From an uncultured Draconibacterium sp. (GTDB lineage: Bacteria; Bacteroidota; Bacteroidia; Bacteroidales; Prolixibacteraceae), in contig NZ_OY781365.1 of the NCBI RefSeq assembly GCF_963676815.1, forward strand, positions 6,110,501 through 6,174,500: DNA of 64,000 nucleotides, given 5' to 3'. This document shows positions 53,082-61,980 of this stretch, piece by piece. The position numbers and the translations under genes were made by a program. The notes under the pieces are model-generated. The model had not been told where the DNA came from, did no database searches, and worked only from the letters and a program-made list of their open reading frames with translations. Each line of letters starts with the position of its first letter. Position 1 is the stretch's first letter.

Positions 53082-53675
53082 ATGAACGATTTTTGGAATC
53101 AGAGATATAGCGCCACAGAATACGCTTACGGCGAATCACCAAATGAATTTTTAAAGCAGGAACTACCTACAGTAAAACCGGGAAAAATATTATTTCCGGC
53201 TGAAGGAGAAGGTAGAAATGCCGTTTTTGCAGCATCGTTAGGTTGGGATGTAACAGCATTCGACCCTAGTATTGAAGGAAAAAGAAAAGCACAGGAGCTT
53301 GCAGATAAACATAATGTTACAATCAATTACAAGGTTACCGATTACCATAACGTAAATTTTCAGGAAAATTATTTCGATTGTATCTGTTTAACTTATGCTC
53401 ACATGCCAGAGCATATGCGTAATAAGGTTCATAATAAGCTAGCATCTTATTTAAAAAGTGGTGGCTTGCTTTTTTTGGAGGGATTTTCGAAAGAACAAAT
53501 CAATTATAACACTGGCGGACCGAAAGATATTGGTTTTCTTTTTGATGAAAAGGAACTCAAAAACGATTTTGCCAATTTTAGTAAAATCGACACGAAAAAA
53601 TCAGAAGTACATTTGAATGAAGGCCTCTACCACCGCGGCTTAGCATCAATTATCAGATTAAAAGCAACAAAGTAA
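53082..53675 (+). CDS. Class I SAM-dependent methyltransferase
   Basis: 197 residues. MNDFWNQRYSATEYAYGESP is the typical opening of a small thiopurine/tellurite-type methyltransferase group in bacteria. SAM-binding motif I is ILFPAEGEGRNAVFAASLGW, followed by VTAFDPSIEGKRKAQELA (acidic ribose-binding Asp) and YFDCICLTYAHMPEHMRNKV. No membrane segment. The substrate is unknown; TehB-like detoxification or small-molecule methylation are both possible. It lies 61 nt after the dehydrogenase gene and may be cotranscribed with it. Confidence 0.88.
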   Translation: MNDFWNQRYSATEYAYGESPNEFLKQELPTVKPGKILFPAEGEGRNAVFAASLGWDVTAFDPSIEGKRKAQELADKHNVTINYKVTDYHNVNFQENYFDCICLTYAHMPEHMRNKVHNKLASYLKSGGLLFLEGFSKEQINYNTGGPKDIGFLFDEKELKNDFANFSKIDTKKSEVHLNEGLYHRGLASIIRLKATK

Positions 53676-54011
53676 TCCACATCGCGTTCCTTTCCTTAAA
53701 AAGTAAATAATTAAAACTACTTACAATAAAGTTAAACAATTTAGCATTGTTAAACGTATAGTATTTACAATCAGAACTTTCGACTGAGTAAAAAACCGCG
53801 CATTTGGGAAATGTGTTTTTAGAAAAGAATCAAAAGTTTTAATTTTACTTAAAATTAAGAAAGAGGAAGAAAAAAGAGTTTCAATTTTTTGTTTACAAGC
53901 AGGTATTTATTTATACTTGCACACGATTTCGAAAGAAAATCACCCTCCTCGTCAATTGTTCCAAGATTTTTTCAACAATTATTAATCGAGAAAAGTTATA
54001 ACAATAGTATA
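53676..54011. other. 336-nt region upstream of rho with two hairpins
   Basis: No gene seen. Hairpins GTTAAACAAT (53731-53740) / ATTGTTAAAC (53746-53755) and TTAATTTT (53839-53846) / AAAATTAA (53851-53858) precede the rho promoter (53888-53919), after which an untranslated leader of about 85 nt runs to the start at 54012. Confidence 0.5.
53888..53919 (+). promoter_or_regulatory. Promoter of rho
   Basis: TTTG (53888-53891), 20 nt, then TATACTTG (53912-53919), one base off TAnnTTTG. Transcription from here excludes the upstream TTG start at 53889 of the longest frame. Confidence 0.55.
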
Positions 54012-55844
54012 ATGTATGATATTTTAGAACTGAACAAGAAACTTGTTCCTGAATTAAAAGAGATCGCTAAAGAGCTCAAAATTAAACGTGTAGAATCCTA
54101 CAAAAAGCAGGATCTTATTTATAAAATTTTAGATACCCAAGCCGTTCTTGAAGCTGAAAACAAAGGCCAAAAGAATTCTCCTAAAGAAGAAAAAGGAGGA
54201 AGTGGGAATCGCAAAAAACAATCAGAAAGAAATCCGCAAAATAACGATGAACCCCGCCGTTCAAAACGACCTCGACAAAGAGTTGAGACCGTAAAACGCG
54301 AAAAAGTGGGATCAGGTCCGAAAAAGAAACATGGCGATAAAAAAGACGATAATGTTCAAACGCGCCAAGATCAGATTAAAGCCATAATTAAAGGTTTTAA
54401 CAGAGACAAATCGTCGGACGACGCGAAGCAACAAAACGTTGAGAACAATGCTAAAAAAGAGGAACCCAAAGAAGCTCCTCAACCACCACAACAAGACAAA
54501 CAAACTCAGGAAAACAAGCAAGAACAGCAACAACCTGAGGTAAAAGCTCAACAACCAAAAGAGCAACAACAGCAACAACGTGGTGGCCAGCAAAGACATC
54601 AACAACAGCCTCAGCAAAATCAGCAAAGACAAAATAACAGCGGAAAAGACGACCGACAAAGACACCAAAACAGAAATCAACAAAACCAACAGGGAAATCG
54701 CCAAAAACAACGTCAATTCGAGTTTGAAGGCATTATAACCAACACCGGAGTTTTAGAGATTTTGGCAGATGGTTACGGTTTCTTACGTTCGTCGGACTAC
54801 AATTATTTGAACTCGCCTGACGATATTTATGTATCGCAATCGCAGATAAAACTTTTTGGATTAAAAACAGGAGATACTGTAAAAGGTACTGTTCGTCCAC
54901 CAAAAGAAGGTGAAAAATATTTCCCGCTGATTAAAGTTTTGGAGATTAACGGACGCAGCCCCGAATTTATTCGCGACCGCGTACCATTTGATCACCTAAC
55001 TCCTTTATTTCCTGACGAAAAATTTAATTTAACAGGAAATGGTCACGACAACATCTCGACACGAGTTGTAGATATGTTTGCACCAATTGGTAAAGGACAA
55101 CGTGGTTTGATTGTTGCCCAGCCAAAAACCGGTAAAACCGTATTACTGAAAGAGATTGCCAACGCAATTGCAGCCAACCATCCCGAGGTTTATATGATCG
55201 TATTACTGATCGACGAACGTCCGGAAGAGGTTACCGATATGGCACGCAGCGTGCACGCTGAAGTAATTGCATCAACTTTTGATGAGCCGGCAGACAAGCA
55301 CGTAAAAGTGGCAAACATTGTACTGGAAAAAGCAAAACGTTTAACCGAATGTGGCCACGATGTGGTTATCCTGTTAGACTCAATTACACGTTTGGCCCGT
55401 GCATACAACACTGTTCAACCTGCATCGGGTAAAGTACTTTCGGGTGGTGTTGACGCCAATGCTTTACATAAACCAAAACGTTTCTTTGGTGCTGCACGAA
55501 ACATTGAAGAAGGCGGTTCATTAACAATTATGGCTACGGCACTTACCGAAACCGGATCGAAAATGGACGAGGTTATTTTTGAAGAGTTTAAAGGTACCGG
55601 TAACATGGAACTGCAACTCGACAGAAAACTGTCAAACAAGCGTATCTTCCCTTCTGTGGATATTCCAACATCGAGTACCCGTCGCGAAGACCTGCTCTTC
55701 TCGAAAGATGTTCTCGACAAACTATGGATATTACGCAACTACCTTGGCGATATGAATTCGTTGGAAGCAATGGAATTTATGAAAACAAGACTGATGCGCA
55801 CCTCAAGTATCGAAGAATTTCTTGCTTCGATGAACGATGGATAG
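54012..55844 (+). CDS. rho: Transcription termination factor Rho with a large disordered insert
   Basis: 610 residues from the ATG at 54012, which gives the normal Rho N-terminus MYDILELNKKLVPELKEIAK. After the N-terminal helical domain comes a disordered section of about 180 residues (55-237), first Lys/Arg-rich, then dominated by Gln and Asn. The RNA-binding cold-shock domain follows (FEGIITNTGVLEILADGYGF), then the ATPase: P-loop VAQPKTGKTVLLKEIA, Walker B DVVILLDSITRLARAYN, R-loop MATALTETGSKMDEVIFEEF. Rho ends untranslated transcripts genome-wide. In Bacteroides thetaiotaomicron a comparable insert drives condensate formation. Confidence 0.96.
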   Translation: MYDILELNKKLVPELKEIAKELKIKRVESYKKQDLIYKILDTQAVLEAENKGQKNSPKEEKGGSGNRKKQSERNPQNNDEPRRSKRPRQRVETVKREKVGSGPKKKHGDKKDDNVQTRQDQIKAIIKGFNRDKSSDDAKQQNVENNAKKEEPKEAPQPPQQDKQTQENKQEQQQPEVKAQQPKEQQQQQRGGQQRHQQQPQQNQQRQNNSGKDDRQRHQNRNQQNQQGNRQKQRQFEFEGIITNTGVLEILADGYGFLRSSDYNYLNSPDDIYVSQSQIKLFGLKTGDTVKGTVRPPKEGEKYFPLIKVLEINGRSPEFIRDRVPFDHLTPLFPDEKFNLTGNGHDNISTRVVDMFAPIGKGQRGLIVAQPKTGKTVLLKEIANAIAANHPEVYMIVLLIDERPEEVTDMARSVHAEVIASTFDEPADKHVKVANIVLEKAKRLTECGHDVVILLDSITRLARAYNTVQPASGKVLSGGVDANALHKPKRFFGAARNIEEGGSLTIMATALTETGSKMDEVIFEEFKGTGNMELQLDRKLSNKRIFPSVDIPTSSTRREDLLFSKDVLDKLWILRNYLGDMNSLEAMEFMKTRLMRTSSIEEFLASMNDG

Positions 55845-55864
55845 TCAATAAAAAAATCATTATA

Positions 55865-55899
55865 AAAAAAGCAGGTTCAGTTTTTGAACCTGCTTTTTT
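55865..55899. terminator. Bidirectional terminator between rho and the RlhA-like gene
   Basis: AAAAAAGCAGGTTCA (55865-55879) pairs with TGAACCTGCTTTTTT (55885-55899) around GTTTT. T-runs on both strands serve the two convergent genes. Confidence 0.9.
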
Positions 55900-55929
55900 A
55901 TTGACTTGGCATCAACATACTATTCAATC

Positions 55930-57906
55930 CTATTTCAACCCTTTATTAAAATTAAAAGTATTCGAAGGCTGAATTTGCTCCGAACGCATAATACGGCTTT
56001 TTACCGTTTTGGCCCGGTGTTTTGAAACCGGCTCGTAACTCAAATCAATTAAAAACCGGTAAAATCCATTCTTTTTAAGTTTATTTTTTGATTGCGAAAT
56101 TGAAACCGGAACCTGTGGAACAATTGATGTAATTCCATTTCGTCGAAAACGCTGCAACTTTATGTTCATATCGTCCACCAACTCATCGTTGCCTTCTTTT
56201 ATGGCAATGGGCATTCGCGAATGGAAAAGCTCGGGATAGAAATAAACCGGCACAATTCCATCTTTGTGCGACAATGAAAACAGCGTTTCAAAATCAATTT
56301 CCTGCGGATATGAAAACATACTAACTCTTTCGTTTTTTATAAAACAGGCGGCAGCATCATTAAAAACATACACATTTTCGTTGGCAATAATCCGGCACTT
56401 TGGCGGAATCAGATCCAACTGCGAAATATGGCTGACAACAAAATTCTGCAATCCGCATTTTACCATTCGGGCAATCAGCTCGCGGTAGAATTGTAAGGCA
56501 TCTTGTTGAATAAATTTCGGCAGTTCGACATATATTTTCTCTTTGAATTTTTGAATAAACGGCACCTCCGGATTAAAGCGACTCCACGTAATTTTTGAAA
56601 AAGCCAGGAACAAACCTTCCATTTCATTCAGGTTCATTTTTTTCAGCCACTCCATTGAGTTGATGCGAAAATAAAACTCTTCTTTACGGCCACTTTCCTT
56701 GCCTTTCAATGCACTTAATATCTTTTGTTTGTGTCCGTATTTTAGCTGCTTAAAATGAGCATTTGTATCTTCCAGTTTCGATGGAAACTTAACATCGCTA
56801 ATCCCCGCCAAATAAACTTCGCTGTTTGATTTTACCTGCTTTCCGCCCGAATGAATTTTAAACAAACCATTCTCTTCGGTTACTTCACGTACCTTTATGG
56901 TTTCCTGTTTTTCGGTGCCCGTAATATGAAAACGCAGTCGAAAACCCGGTTCAATATTCATTTGCGAGCTTAACCAGATATTCTCCCCTTTAATCCGATT
57001 TACTTTTCCGAGGTAAACACCGGCAACTGTTTTTTCGGCAATAGCTCTATTTACATCTTTCCCCATGAAGTAGGCCGTTTTCTCGCGACCAAAATCAAGC
57101 GATAAAAGTTCTTTTGCCTTATCAATTTGTTCAGGTTCGTCAAGCGCAGTTCGGTAGGCTTGCGCCACCCGGTAGGTGTATTCGCCCGATTTCATGCGCC
57201 CCTCCACTTTTAAACTGCTCACTCCCATTTTGGCAAAACGGGTAACCAAATCAATTTGCTGATTATCTTTTAGATTAAAGAGAAACTGTTGCGTATTTTT
57301 CGAAGTATAAGTGCGTCGGCACGGCTGTGTACAAAGTCCACGATTGGCTCCCCTGCCCCCTGCATAACTGCTGTAAAGACACATTCCGGAAAAAGAATAA
57401 CAGAGCGCCCCATGGATAAAAACTTCGGTTTCAACCTTACTTTTTTTGCATATTTTAGTGAGCTCGCGTAAAGTAAGTTCGCGGGCCAAAACAACTCGTT
57501 CAATCCCTTTTTTATGCGCATAATTGGCTCCGGTTGAATTATGAATTCCCATTTGGGTGCTGGCATGCAACACCAAATTAGGGAAATAAGTTCGTGCAAT
57601 ATAAAAAACGCCCCAATCCTGGATGATCACTCCGTTAACACCTGCCTGGTTCAAAAAATTCAGGTAATCAAGTAATTCCTTAATTTCATTATTTTTTATT
57701 ACCGTATTCAAGGTAATGTAAACCTGAATGTTCTTCTTTTTAGCTTCTTTCAGGATTGTAATAAGCTGCCCGTTAGTAAAGTTCTTCGCCCTTCCGCGCG
57801 CATTAAATTGTTTTAATCCCATGAAAATTGCATCGGCTCCACCACGCATAGCGGCATAAAATGATTCTGGATTTCCAACGGGTAAAAGAAGTTCCGGTTT
57901 CTGCAT
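55930..57906 (-). CDS. U32-family RNA hydroxylation protein (RlhA-like)
   Basis: 658 residues, the long form of the U32 family. N-terminal barrel section: ELLLPVGNPESFYAAMRGGA, NARGRAKNFTNGQL, VYITLNTVIKNNEI, STQMGIHNSTGANYAHKKGI, and the cysteine cluster CYSFSGMCLYSSYAGGR with NRGLCTQPCRR. A long C-terminal extension with the U32/DUF3656-type section brings it to the length of E. coli RlhA (23S rRNA C2501 hydroxylation); the shorter TrhP (tRNA ho5U34) is the alternative. Older annotation as a collagenase-like peptidase is probably misleading. Confidence 0.85.
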   Translation of the reverse strand: MQKPELLLPVGNPESFYAAMRGGADAIFMGLKQFNARGRAKNFTNGQLITILKEAKKKNIQVYITLNTVIKNNEIKELLDYLNFLNQAGVNGVIIQDWGVFYIARTYFPNLVLHASTQMGIHNSTGANYAHKKGIERVVLARELTLRELTKICKKSKVETEVFIHGALCYSFSGMCLYSSYAGGRGANRGLCTQPCRRTYTSKNTQQFLFNLKDNQQIDLVTRFAKMGVSSLKVEGRMKSGEYTYRVAQAYRTALDEPEQIDKAKELLSLDFGREKTAYFMGKDVNRAIAEKTVAGVYLGKVNRIKGENIWLSSQMNIEPGFRLRFHITGTEKQETIKVREVTEENGLFKIHSGGKQVKSNSEVYLAGISDVKFPSKLEDTNAHFKQLKYGHKQKILSALKGKESGRKEEFYFRINSMEWLKKMNLNEMEGLFLAFSKITWSRFNPEVPFIQKFKEKIYVELPKFIQQDALQFYRELIARMVKCGLQNFVVSHISQLDLIPPKCRIIANENVYVFNDAAACFIKNERVSMFSYPQEIDFETLFSLSHKDGIVPVYFYPELFHSRMPIAIKEGNDELVDDMNIKLQRFRRNGITSIVPQVPVSISQSKNKLKKNGFYRFLIDLSYEPVSKHRAKTVKSRIMRSEQIQPSNTFNFNKGLK

Positions 57907-57920
57907 AATCTATTTTCGGG

Positions 57921-57928
57921 CAAAATTA
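57921..57928 (-). promoter_or_regulatory. Promoter core of the RlhA-like gene
   Basis: TAATTTTG on the minus strand matches TAnnTTTG, 15 nt upstream of the start codon. The implied leader is very short. Confidence 0.4.
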
Positions 57929-57989
57929 GCAATAATAAATTTTAACTATCTCAAATTATTTAGCACTTTTGAAAACATAAACTTAAGGA

Positions 57990-58685
57990 ATGAAAACAAT
58001 AGGACTGGTTGGTGGAACAGGCTGGGTATCGTCGCAGGAATACTACAAAATCATTAACGAAACCGTAAATAAAAACCAGGGAGGTCTTACTTTTCCTGAA
58101 ATTATTTTGTACTCGGTAAATTACGGCGACATTAATGCCTGCAACCAGGAAAACGACCGCCATGGTGTGTATACCATTGTAAAAAATGCCAGCGAAACAG
58201 TTTGCAACGCGGGTGCCGATTTTATTGCGCTTTGTGCCAACACCCTTCACTTTACATACGAACAGCTACAAACTGAAATTGATGTTCCGATTATACATAT
58301 TGCCGATGCTACAGTCGCTGCAATAAAAGCAAAAGGAATAAAAAAAGTTGGACTGCTTGGAACGCGTGATACAATGGAACTCGACTTCTATATAAAACGA
58401 TTAGCTGAGCAGAAAATTGAAGTTATTGTGCCCGAAAAGCCCGAACGTGAATTTATTCATTACTCTATTATGAATGAACTGTTGAAAGAGTTTTTTCTAC
58501 CTGAAACAAAAACCGGATTTTTGGCAATAATGAATAAACTTGCCGAGAAAGGAGCTGAAGGCATAATTCTTGGTTGTACAGAAATACCGTTGCTGGTTAA
58601 TCAGGATGATTTTGAAAAACCACTTTTTAGTACACTGGAACTTCATGCAAAAGCCATTGCAGAATTTGCAATTACAAATGAATAA
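57990..58685 (+). CDS. Aspartate/glutamate racemase family protein
   Basis: 231 residues. The two catalytic cysteines of cofactor-independent racemases are present: Cys82 in FIALCANTLHF and Cys196 in IILGCTEIPLLV. The N-terminal MKTIGLVGGTGWVSSQEYYK is typical of the aspartate racemase/YgeA subfamily, not of MurI. It interconverts D- and L-amino acids; broad-specificity enzymes such as YgeA are close in pattern. A secreted-protein gene starts 28 nt downstream and may share its message. Confidence 0.9.
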   Translation: MKTIGLVGGTGWVSSQEYYKIINETVNKNQGGLTFPEIILYSVNYGDINACNQENDRHGVYTIVKNASETVCNAGADFIALCANTLHFTYEQLQTEIDVPIIHIADATVAAIKAKGIKKVGLLGTRDTMELDFYIKRLAEQKIEVIVPEKPEREFIHYSIMNELLKEFFLPETKTGFLAIMNKLAEKGAEGIILGCTEIPLLVNQDDFEKPLFSTLELHAKAIAEFAITNE

Positions 58686-58713
58686 CATTACAATTACAGA
58701 TAAATTATCAGCC

Positions 58714-59412
58714 ATGAAAAAATACATTCTTCTCTTCGCAGTAGTACTCCTTTCCTCTACAGGAATTTTTGCGCAAAGCGTTTACGATATGCGTAACGCC
58801 ATAGATTTTTTTGAATCGAATAAAATGCAACGTGGCGAGTACCGTAACACCCTTACAGAAAAGGATATTGATGGTTCGCCCTATTTTAACGATGAATTTA
58901 AGAAGGGTACAATTTTTACTTATCAGAAAATTCAGTACAACGATATTCCATTACGCTATAATATTTATAACGACGAAATGGAGTTTCAAACGCCTGACGA
59001 TGAGATTTTGGCCATTGCCGCACCAGAAATTGTGGAAAAAGCGGTTGTTGGAGAAAATACATTCTCGAATATACCTTATAAACTCAGCAACAAAGTAAAA
59101 CGTGCCTATTTTATCCTGTTGGTCGATGGTAAGGTTAGTTTATATGCACGTCCGGAGGTGCTTTATCAAAAGCCCAAAGAGGCTGCTGCATACAAAGAGC
59201 CGGAACCTGCAAAATTTATAAAACGTCCTGATTCTTATTACTTGCGGTCAAATCAGCAGGCTGCAGTTAAAATTGAATCGAGAAAAGATTTACAGAATTT
59301 CTTTCCCGATCATAAAAGAGCAATTGAAGATTTTATAAAAGAGAACAGAATAAAACATAACAAAGAAGACAAAATGCGCGAATTAGTGGTTTACTATAAC
59401 TCGCTTCAGTAA
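58714..59412 (+). CDS. Secreted protein of unknown function
   Basis: 232 residues from the ATG at 58714, which opens a perfect signal peptide (MKKYILLFAVVLLSSTGIFAQ); the longest frame begins inside the racemase gene and is not credible. The mature protein has SVYDMRNAIDFFESNKMQRG, NDIPLRYNIYNDEMEFQTPD and a basic C-terminus with KNFFPDHKRAIEDFIKENRI-like character. The type YNIYNDEMEFQ recalls small Bacteroidota periplasmic proteins of unknown role; I cannot name a family. Probably cotranscribed with the racemase. Confidence 0.75.
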   Translation: MKKYILLFAVVLLSSTGIFAQSVYDMRNAIDFFESNKMQRGEYRNTLTEKDIDGSPYFNDEFKKGTIFTYQKIQYNDIPLRYNIYNDEMEFQTPDDEILAIAAPEIVEKAVVGENTFSNIPYKLSNKVKRAYFILLVDGKVSLYARPEVLYQKPKEAAAYKEPEPAKFIKRPDSYYLRSNQQAAVKIESRKDLQNFFPDHKRAIEDFIKENRIKHNKEDKMRELVVYYNSLQ

Positions 59413-59599
59413 ACACTATTTTTCACACAACATCACCCTTTATAAACCACTAATTATCAACCCAATAAACTTCAACAAGCAACATCAATCAATGCATTGA
59501 ATAAAGGTGATCGCACAAATTAGCAACAGGTAATTGTTGTCGTTTTAAAGCCATCTTCAAAAAAAATATACCAAAACAAAAAATTTTTCAGTAACGTAT

Positions 59600-59624
59600 G
59601 CAACATTGAAATATTGCCATCGTC
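59600..59624 (+). promoter_or_regulatory. Candidate ECF-type autoregulated promoter
   Basis: GCAAC (59600-59604), 16 nt, CGTC (59621-59624) matches the general form of ECF sigma promoters (AAC in the -35, CGTC in the -10). It sits directly before the ECF sigma gene, as expected for autoregulation, and no TAnnTTTG core is nearby. Confidence 0.45.
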
Positions 59625-59646
59625 ATTGAATCAGAAAATTAAGAGT

Positions 59647-60201
59647 TTGAATACACTTTATAAAAATATTCATCAGGAGATCATCGATCAGTGCAGGGAA
59701 GGAAGTCAGAAGGCACAATTCCAGCTGTACAAGCTTTACTACAAAGCCATGTTCAGTGTAAGCCTGCGGATCGTAAATGATCAGATGGAAGCCGAAGATG
59801 TAATGCAGGAAGCCTTTTTAAGTGCATTTAAAAAGATTGATTCTTATAAGGGTGAAGTTAGTTTCGGCGCATGGTTAAAGCGTATTGTTGTAAACCGTTC
59901 ATTGGATTATTTAAAAAAACGAAAAGTACAATTTGAAGAGGTAAACGAGCGTACCACACAAATTGCCGAGTTCCAAATGGATACACGCGAGCTGGATGCA
60001 AAAGTGCTAAAACAAGCTATCCAGGAATTATCCGATGGTTACCGGATTGTGTTAAGCCTCTACCTTATTGAAGGTTACGACCACGAAGAGATCAGCCAGA
60101 TTTTGGGCATATCGAATTCAGCTTCGAGAACCCAACTGCTGAGAGCAAAAAATAAGTTACGAGATATACTGAAAGGGAAGGAAATATTTTCATACAATTA
60201 A
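59647..60201 (+). CDS. ECF sigma factor
   Basis: 184 residues if started at the TTG at 59647; a longer frame begins at a TTG at 59614 but overlaps the predicted promoter, and there is no ATG before the conserved region. Region 2 is IIDQCREGSQKAQFQLYKLY to NDQMEAEDVMQEAFLSAFKK with VSFGAWLKRIVVNRSLDYLK, and region 4 is AIQELSDGYRIVLSLYLIEG followed by YDHEEISQILGISNSASRTQ. It directs polymerase to a small set of envelope-stress or nutrient genes. A membrane protein (4 nt downstream) and a DUF4097-like gene follow as one unit. Confidence 0.92.
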   Translation: MNTLYKNIHQEIIDQCREGSQKAQFQLYKLYYKAMFSVSLRIVNDQMEAEDVMQEAFLSAFKKIDSYKGEVSFGAWLKRIVVNRSLDYLKKRKVQFEEVNERTTQIAEFQMDTRELDAKVLKQAIQELSDGYRIVLSLYLIEGYDHEEISQILGISNSASRTQLLRAKNKLRDILKGKEIFSYN

Positions 60202-60205
60202 GAAA

Positions 60206-60802
60206 ATGGAAAAGAAAGATAACATAGAAAAACTGATACTGGAAAACATTGATGCGTTAAACGATAACGAACCAATGGATGGCCACTTTGCACGATTTGA
60301 AGCAAAACTTACTGAGCAAAATAAAGCGAAAAGAACAATAAGTTTGAACCTTATTTTACGAGTTGCTGCTGCCATTGTGTTCGTATTTTTGGCAACCAAC
60401 CAGGCATTTATCTATTTTTCGCCTGATAACCAGGGAATTTTTAATTCTAAACAAAAATCGCCAAGCATTACGCTGGCATCTATTTCGCCCGAATATCAGG
60501 AAGTTGAATACTATTACACCAGTTCGATAAACACCGGTATTGAGCAATGGAACAAATGGATTGATGAAGGTTTGATTTCGGAAGATGAACAAACTATGAT
60601 GAACGATGAGTTAGCAGAGTTTGAAACACTTTACAAAAACCTGCAAACAGATTTGGCAGCCAATCCAAACGACGAGCGTGTAATAAACGCAATGTTAGAG
60701 TATTATCAGGCTAAGCTTAGTGTAATTAATATAATCATTACCAAATTAGAAGAAGTACAACAGAAAACACAAGAATTTGAACAGGAAACAACGGCCATAT
60801 AA
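60206..60802 (+). CDS. Single-pass membrane protein, probable anti-sigma partner
   Basis: 198 residues. A cytosolic N-terminus of about 50 residues (NDNEPMDGHFARFEAKLTEQN) precedes one membrane helix near residues 51-68 (ILRVAAAIVFVFLATNQAFI). The exported part is acidic and helical, with a likely coiled coil at the C-terminus. The MDGHFARFEAKL section followed by a single helix is a common anti-sigma arrangement in Bacteroidota, and the start lies 4 nt after the ECF gene. No canonical zinc (HxxxCxxC) anti-sigma motif is present, so the role is inferred from position and topology. Confidence 0.75.
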   Translation: MEKKDNIEKLILENIDALNDNEPMDGHFARFEAKLTEQNKAKRTISLNLILRVAAAIVFVFLATNQAFIYFSPDNQGIFNSKQKSPSITLASISPEYQEVEYYYTSSINTGIEQWNKWIDEGLISEDEQTMMNDELAEFETLYKNLQTDLAANPNDERVINAMLEYYQAKLSVINIIITKLEEVQQKTQEFEQETTAI

Positions 60803-60850
60803 AAAAAATGGATGGAAATAATTAATAGTAAAAATTAAAACCAGAATAAA

Positions 60851-61894
60851 ATGAAGGCATTAAAAAGAATTGCAGCACTGTTTATCATCGGCGTTTTAGT
60901 AGCCGGAACAACAGTATTTGCTGAGGAAAAAACAAAAGAGTACCATGAATCGTGGTTAAACAATGAGGTATCGGCGTTGGAAATTGACAACCGCTTTGGC
61001 GAAGTTAAAATCAACAATACAGAAGGAGACTCAGTAATTGTGCATGTTAAAATAACCGTTGAAGCACCCAACGAAGGAAAAGCCGACGAGTTACTTGAAT
61101 TGATTGAGGTCAACATCAGAAAATCGGGCAGTTTAGTAAAGGCGGTAACCGATATTGAAAAGAATTTTAAAAGTAACCGGCGTTTTAGCATTGATTACGA
61201 AGTGAATATTCCTTCGGATAAAGACCTGAAGATAAACAACAAATACGGTAATACCATAGTTGGGAGACTTACCGGAAACGGCGAGTTCATTTGTAAATAC
61301 GGTAATTTTACAGCTTATGAACTAACGACACCGGAAAGCGGCACGCTTAACTTATCGCTGGCCTACGGAAACGCAAATATTGGCCAAGTTTCGCACATGG
61401 ATGTTGAGGTAAGTTACTCGCCCATTGATATTGAAGAAGCCACGTCGTTAAAAATCGAATCGAAATACTCAAACATCAGCGTTGAAGAATGTAAAGATGT
61501 AGTTATCGAATCGAAATACGACAAATTTAAGTTTGAAGAACTGGAGACCTTGGCAGCAGAAATAAAATACACCAATATAAAAATTGAAGAACTGGCAAAA
61601 AGCTTAATAGTAGAATCGGGTTACGGTGGTATTAAAGTTGACGAAGTTGGACCAGGCTTCGACTTTATCGACATAACAAACAGCTACGGACAAATATCAC
61701 TCGGACTTGACGATGCCAGTTACTCGCTTGATGCCAGTTGCGATTACTGCGGAGTTTCGTATCCTGAAGATGAATTTATGGGAAACCGCATAAAAGATAA
61801 CCACACCAGTACTGTTGTTGGGAAAGTTGGTAAAGGCGAAGGTGGTAAAGTAACCGTTAAAAGTAGATATGGTGATATTAAGCTCGACGATTAA
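60851..61894 (+). CDS. Secreted DUF4097-like beta-solenoid protein
   Basis: 347 residues with a signal peptide (IAALFIIGVLVAGTTVFAEE). The mature protein is built from short strands around a repeated aromatic-Gly/Ser unit: NRFGEVKI, NKYGNTIV, CKYGNFTA, LAYGNANI, VSYSPIDI, SKYSNISV, SKYDKFKF, IKYTNIKI, SGYGGIKV, NSYGQISL and SRYGDIKL. The central copies (about residues 150-265) recur every 17-18 residues. This matches DUF4097/DUF2807-type stacked-strand folds. It is the third gene of the ECF sigma unit and may be its main output or signal source. Confidence 0.82.
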   Translation: MKALKRIAALFIIGVLVAGTTVFAEEKTKEYHESWLNNEVSALEIDNRFGEVKINNTEGDSVIVHVKITVEAPNEGKADELLELIEVNIRKSGSLVKAVTDIEKNFKSNRRFSIDYEVNIPSDKDLKINNKYGNTIVGRLTGNGEFICKYGNFTAYELTTPESGTLNLSLAYGNANIGQVSHMDVEVSYSPIDIEEATSLKIESKYSNISVEECKDVVIESKYDKFKFEELETLAAEIKYTNIKIEELAKSLIVESGYGGIKVDEVGPGFDFIDITNSYGQISLGLDDASYSLDASCDYCGVSYPEDEFMGNRIKDNHTSTVVGKVGKGEGGKVTVKSRYGDIKLDD

Positions 61895-61950
61895 GATCAT
61901 CATCTAATCTGAGTTTGATTAAAAAACTCAGTTTAGAACAACATAATTTC

Positions 61951-61980
61951 AAACCGTTGGCAATTCGTTGTCAGCGGTTT
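61951..61980 (+). terminator. Terminator of the ECF operon, overlapping the 3' end of the GT2 gene
   Basis: AAACCGTTG (61951-61959) pairs with CAGCGGTTT (61972-61980) with one G-U pair, followed by TTTT. Its right arm covers the stop codon of the convergent glycosyltransferase gene. Confidence 0.7.

Noticed and set aside
54312..54716. 134-codon minus-strand frame, very leucine-rich
   Set aside because: It is the antisense of the Gln/Asn-rich insert of Rho; CAA/CAG codons read backwards give Leu, so the hydrophobic look is an artefact.
55930..57906. Collagenase-like peptidase for the U32 protein
   Set aside because: U32 members of this length are now linked to rRNA or tRNA hydroxylation, and no protease catalytic motif is visible.
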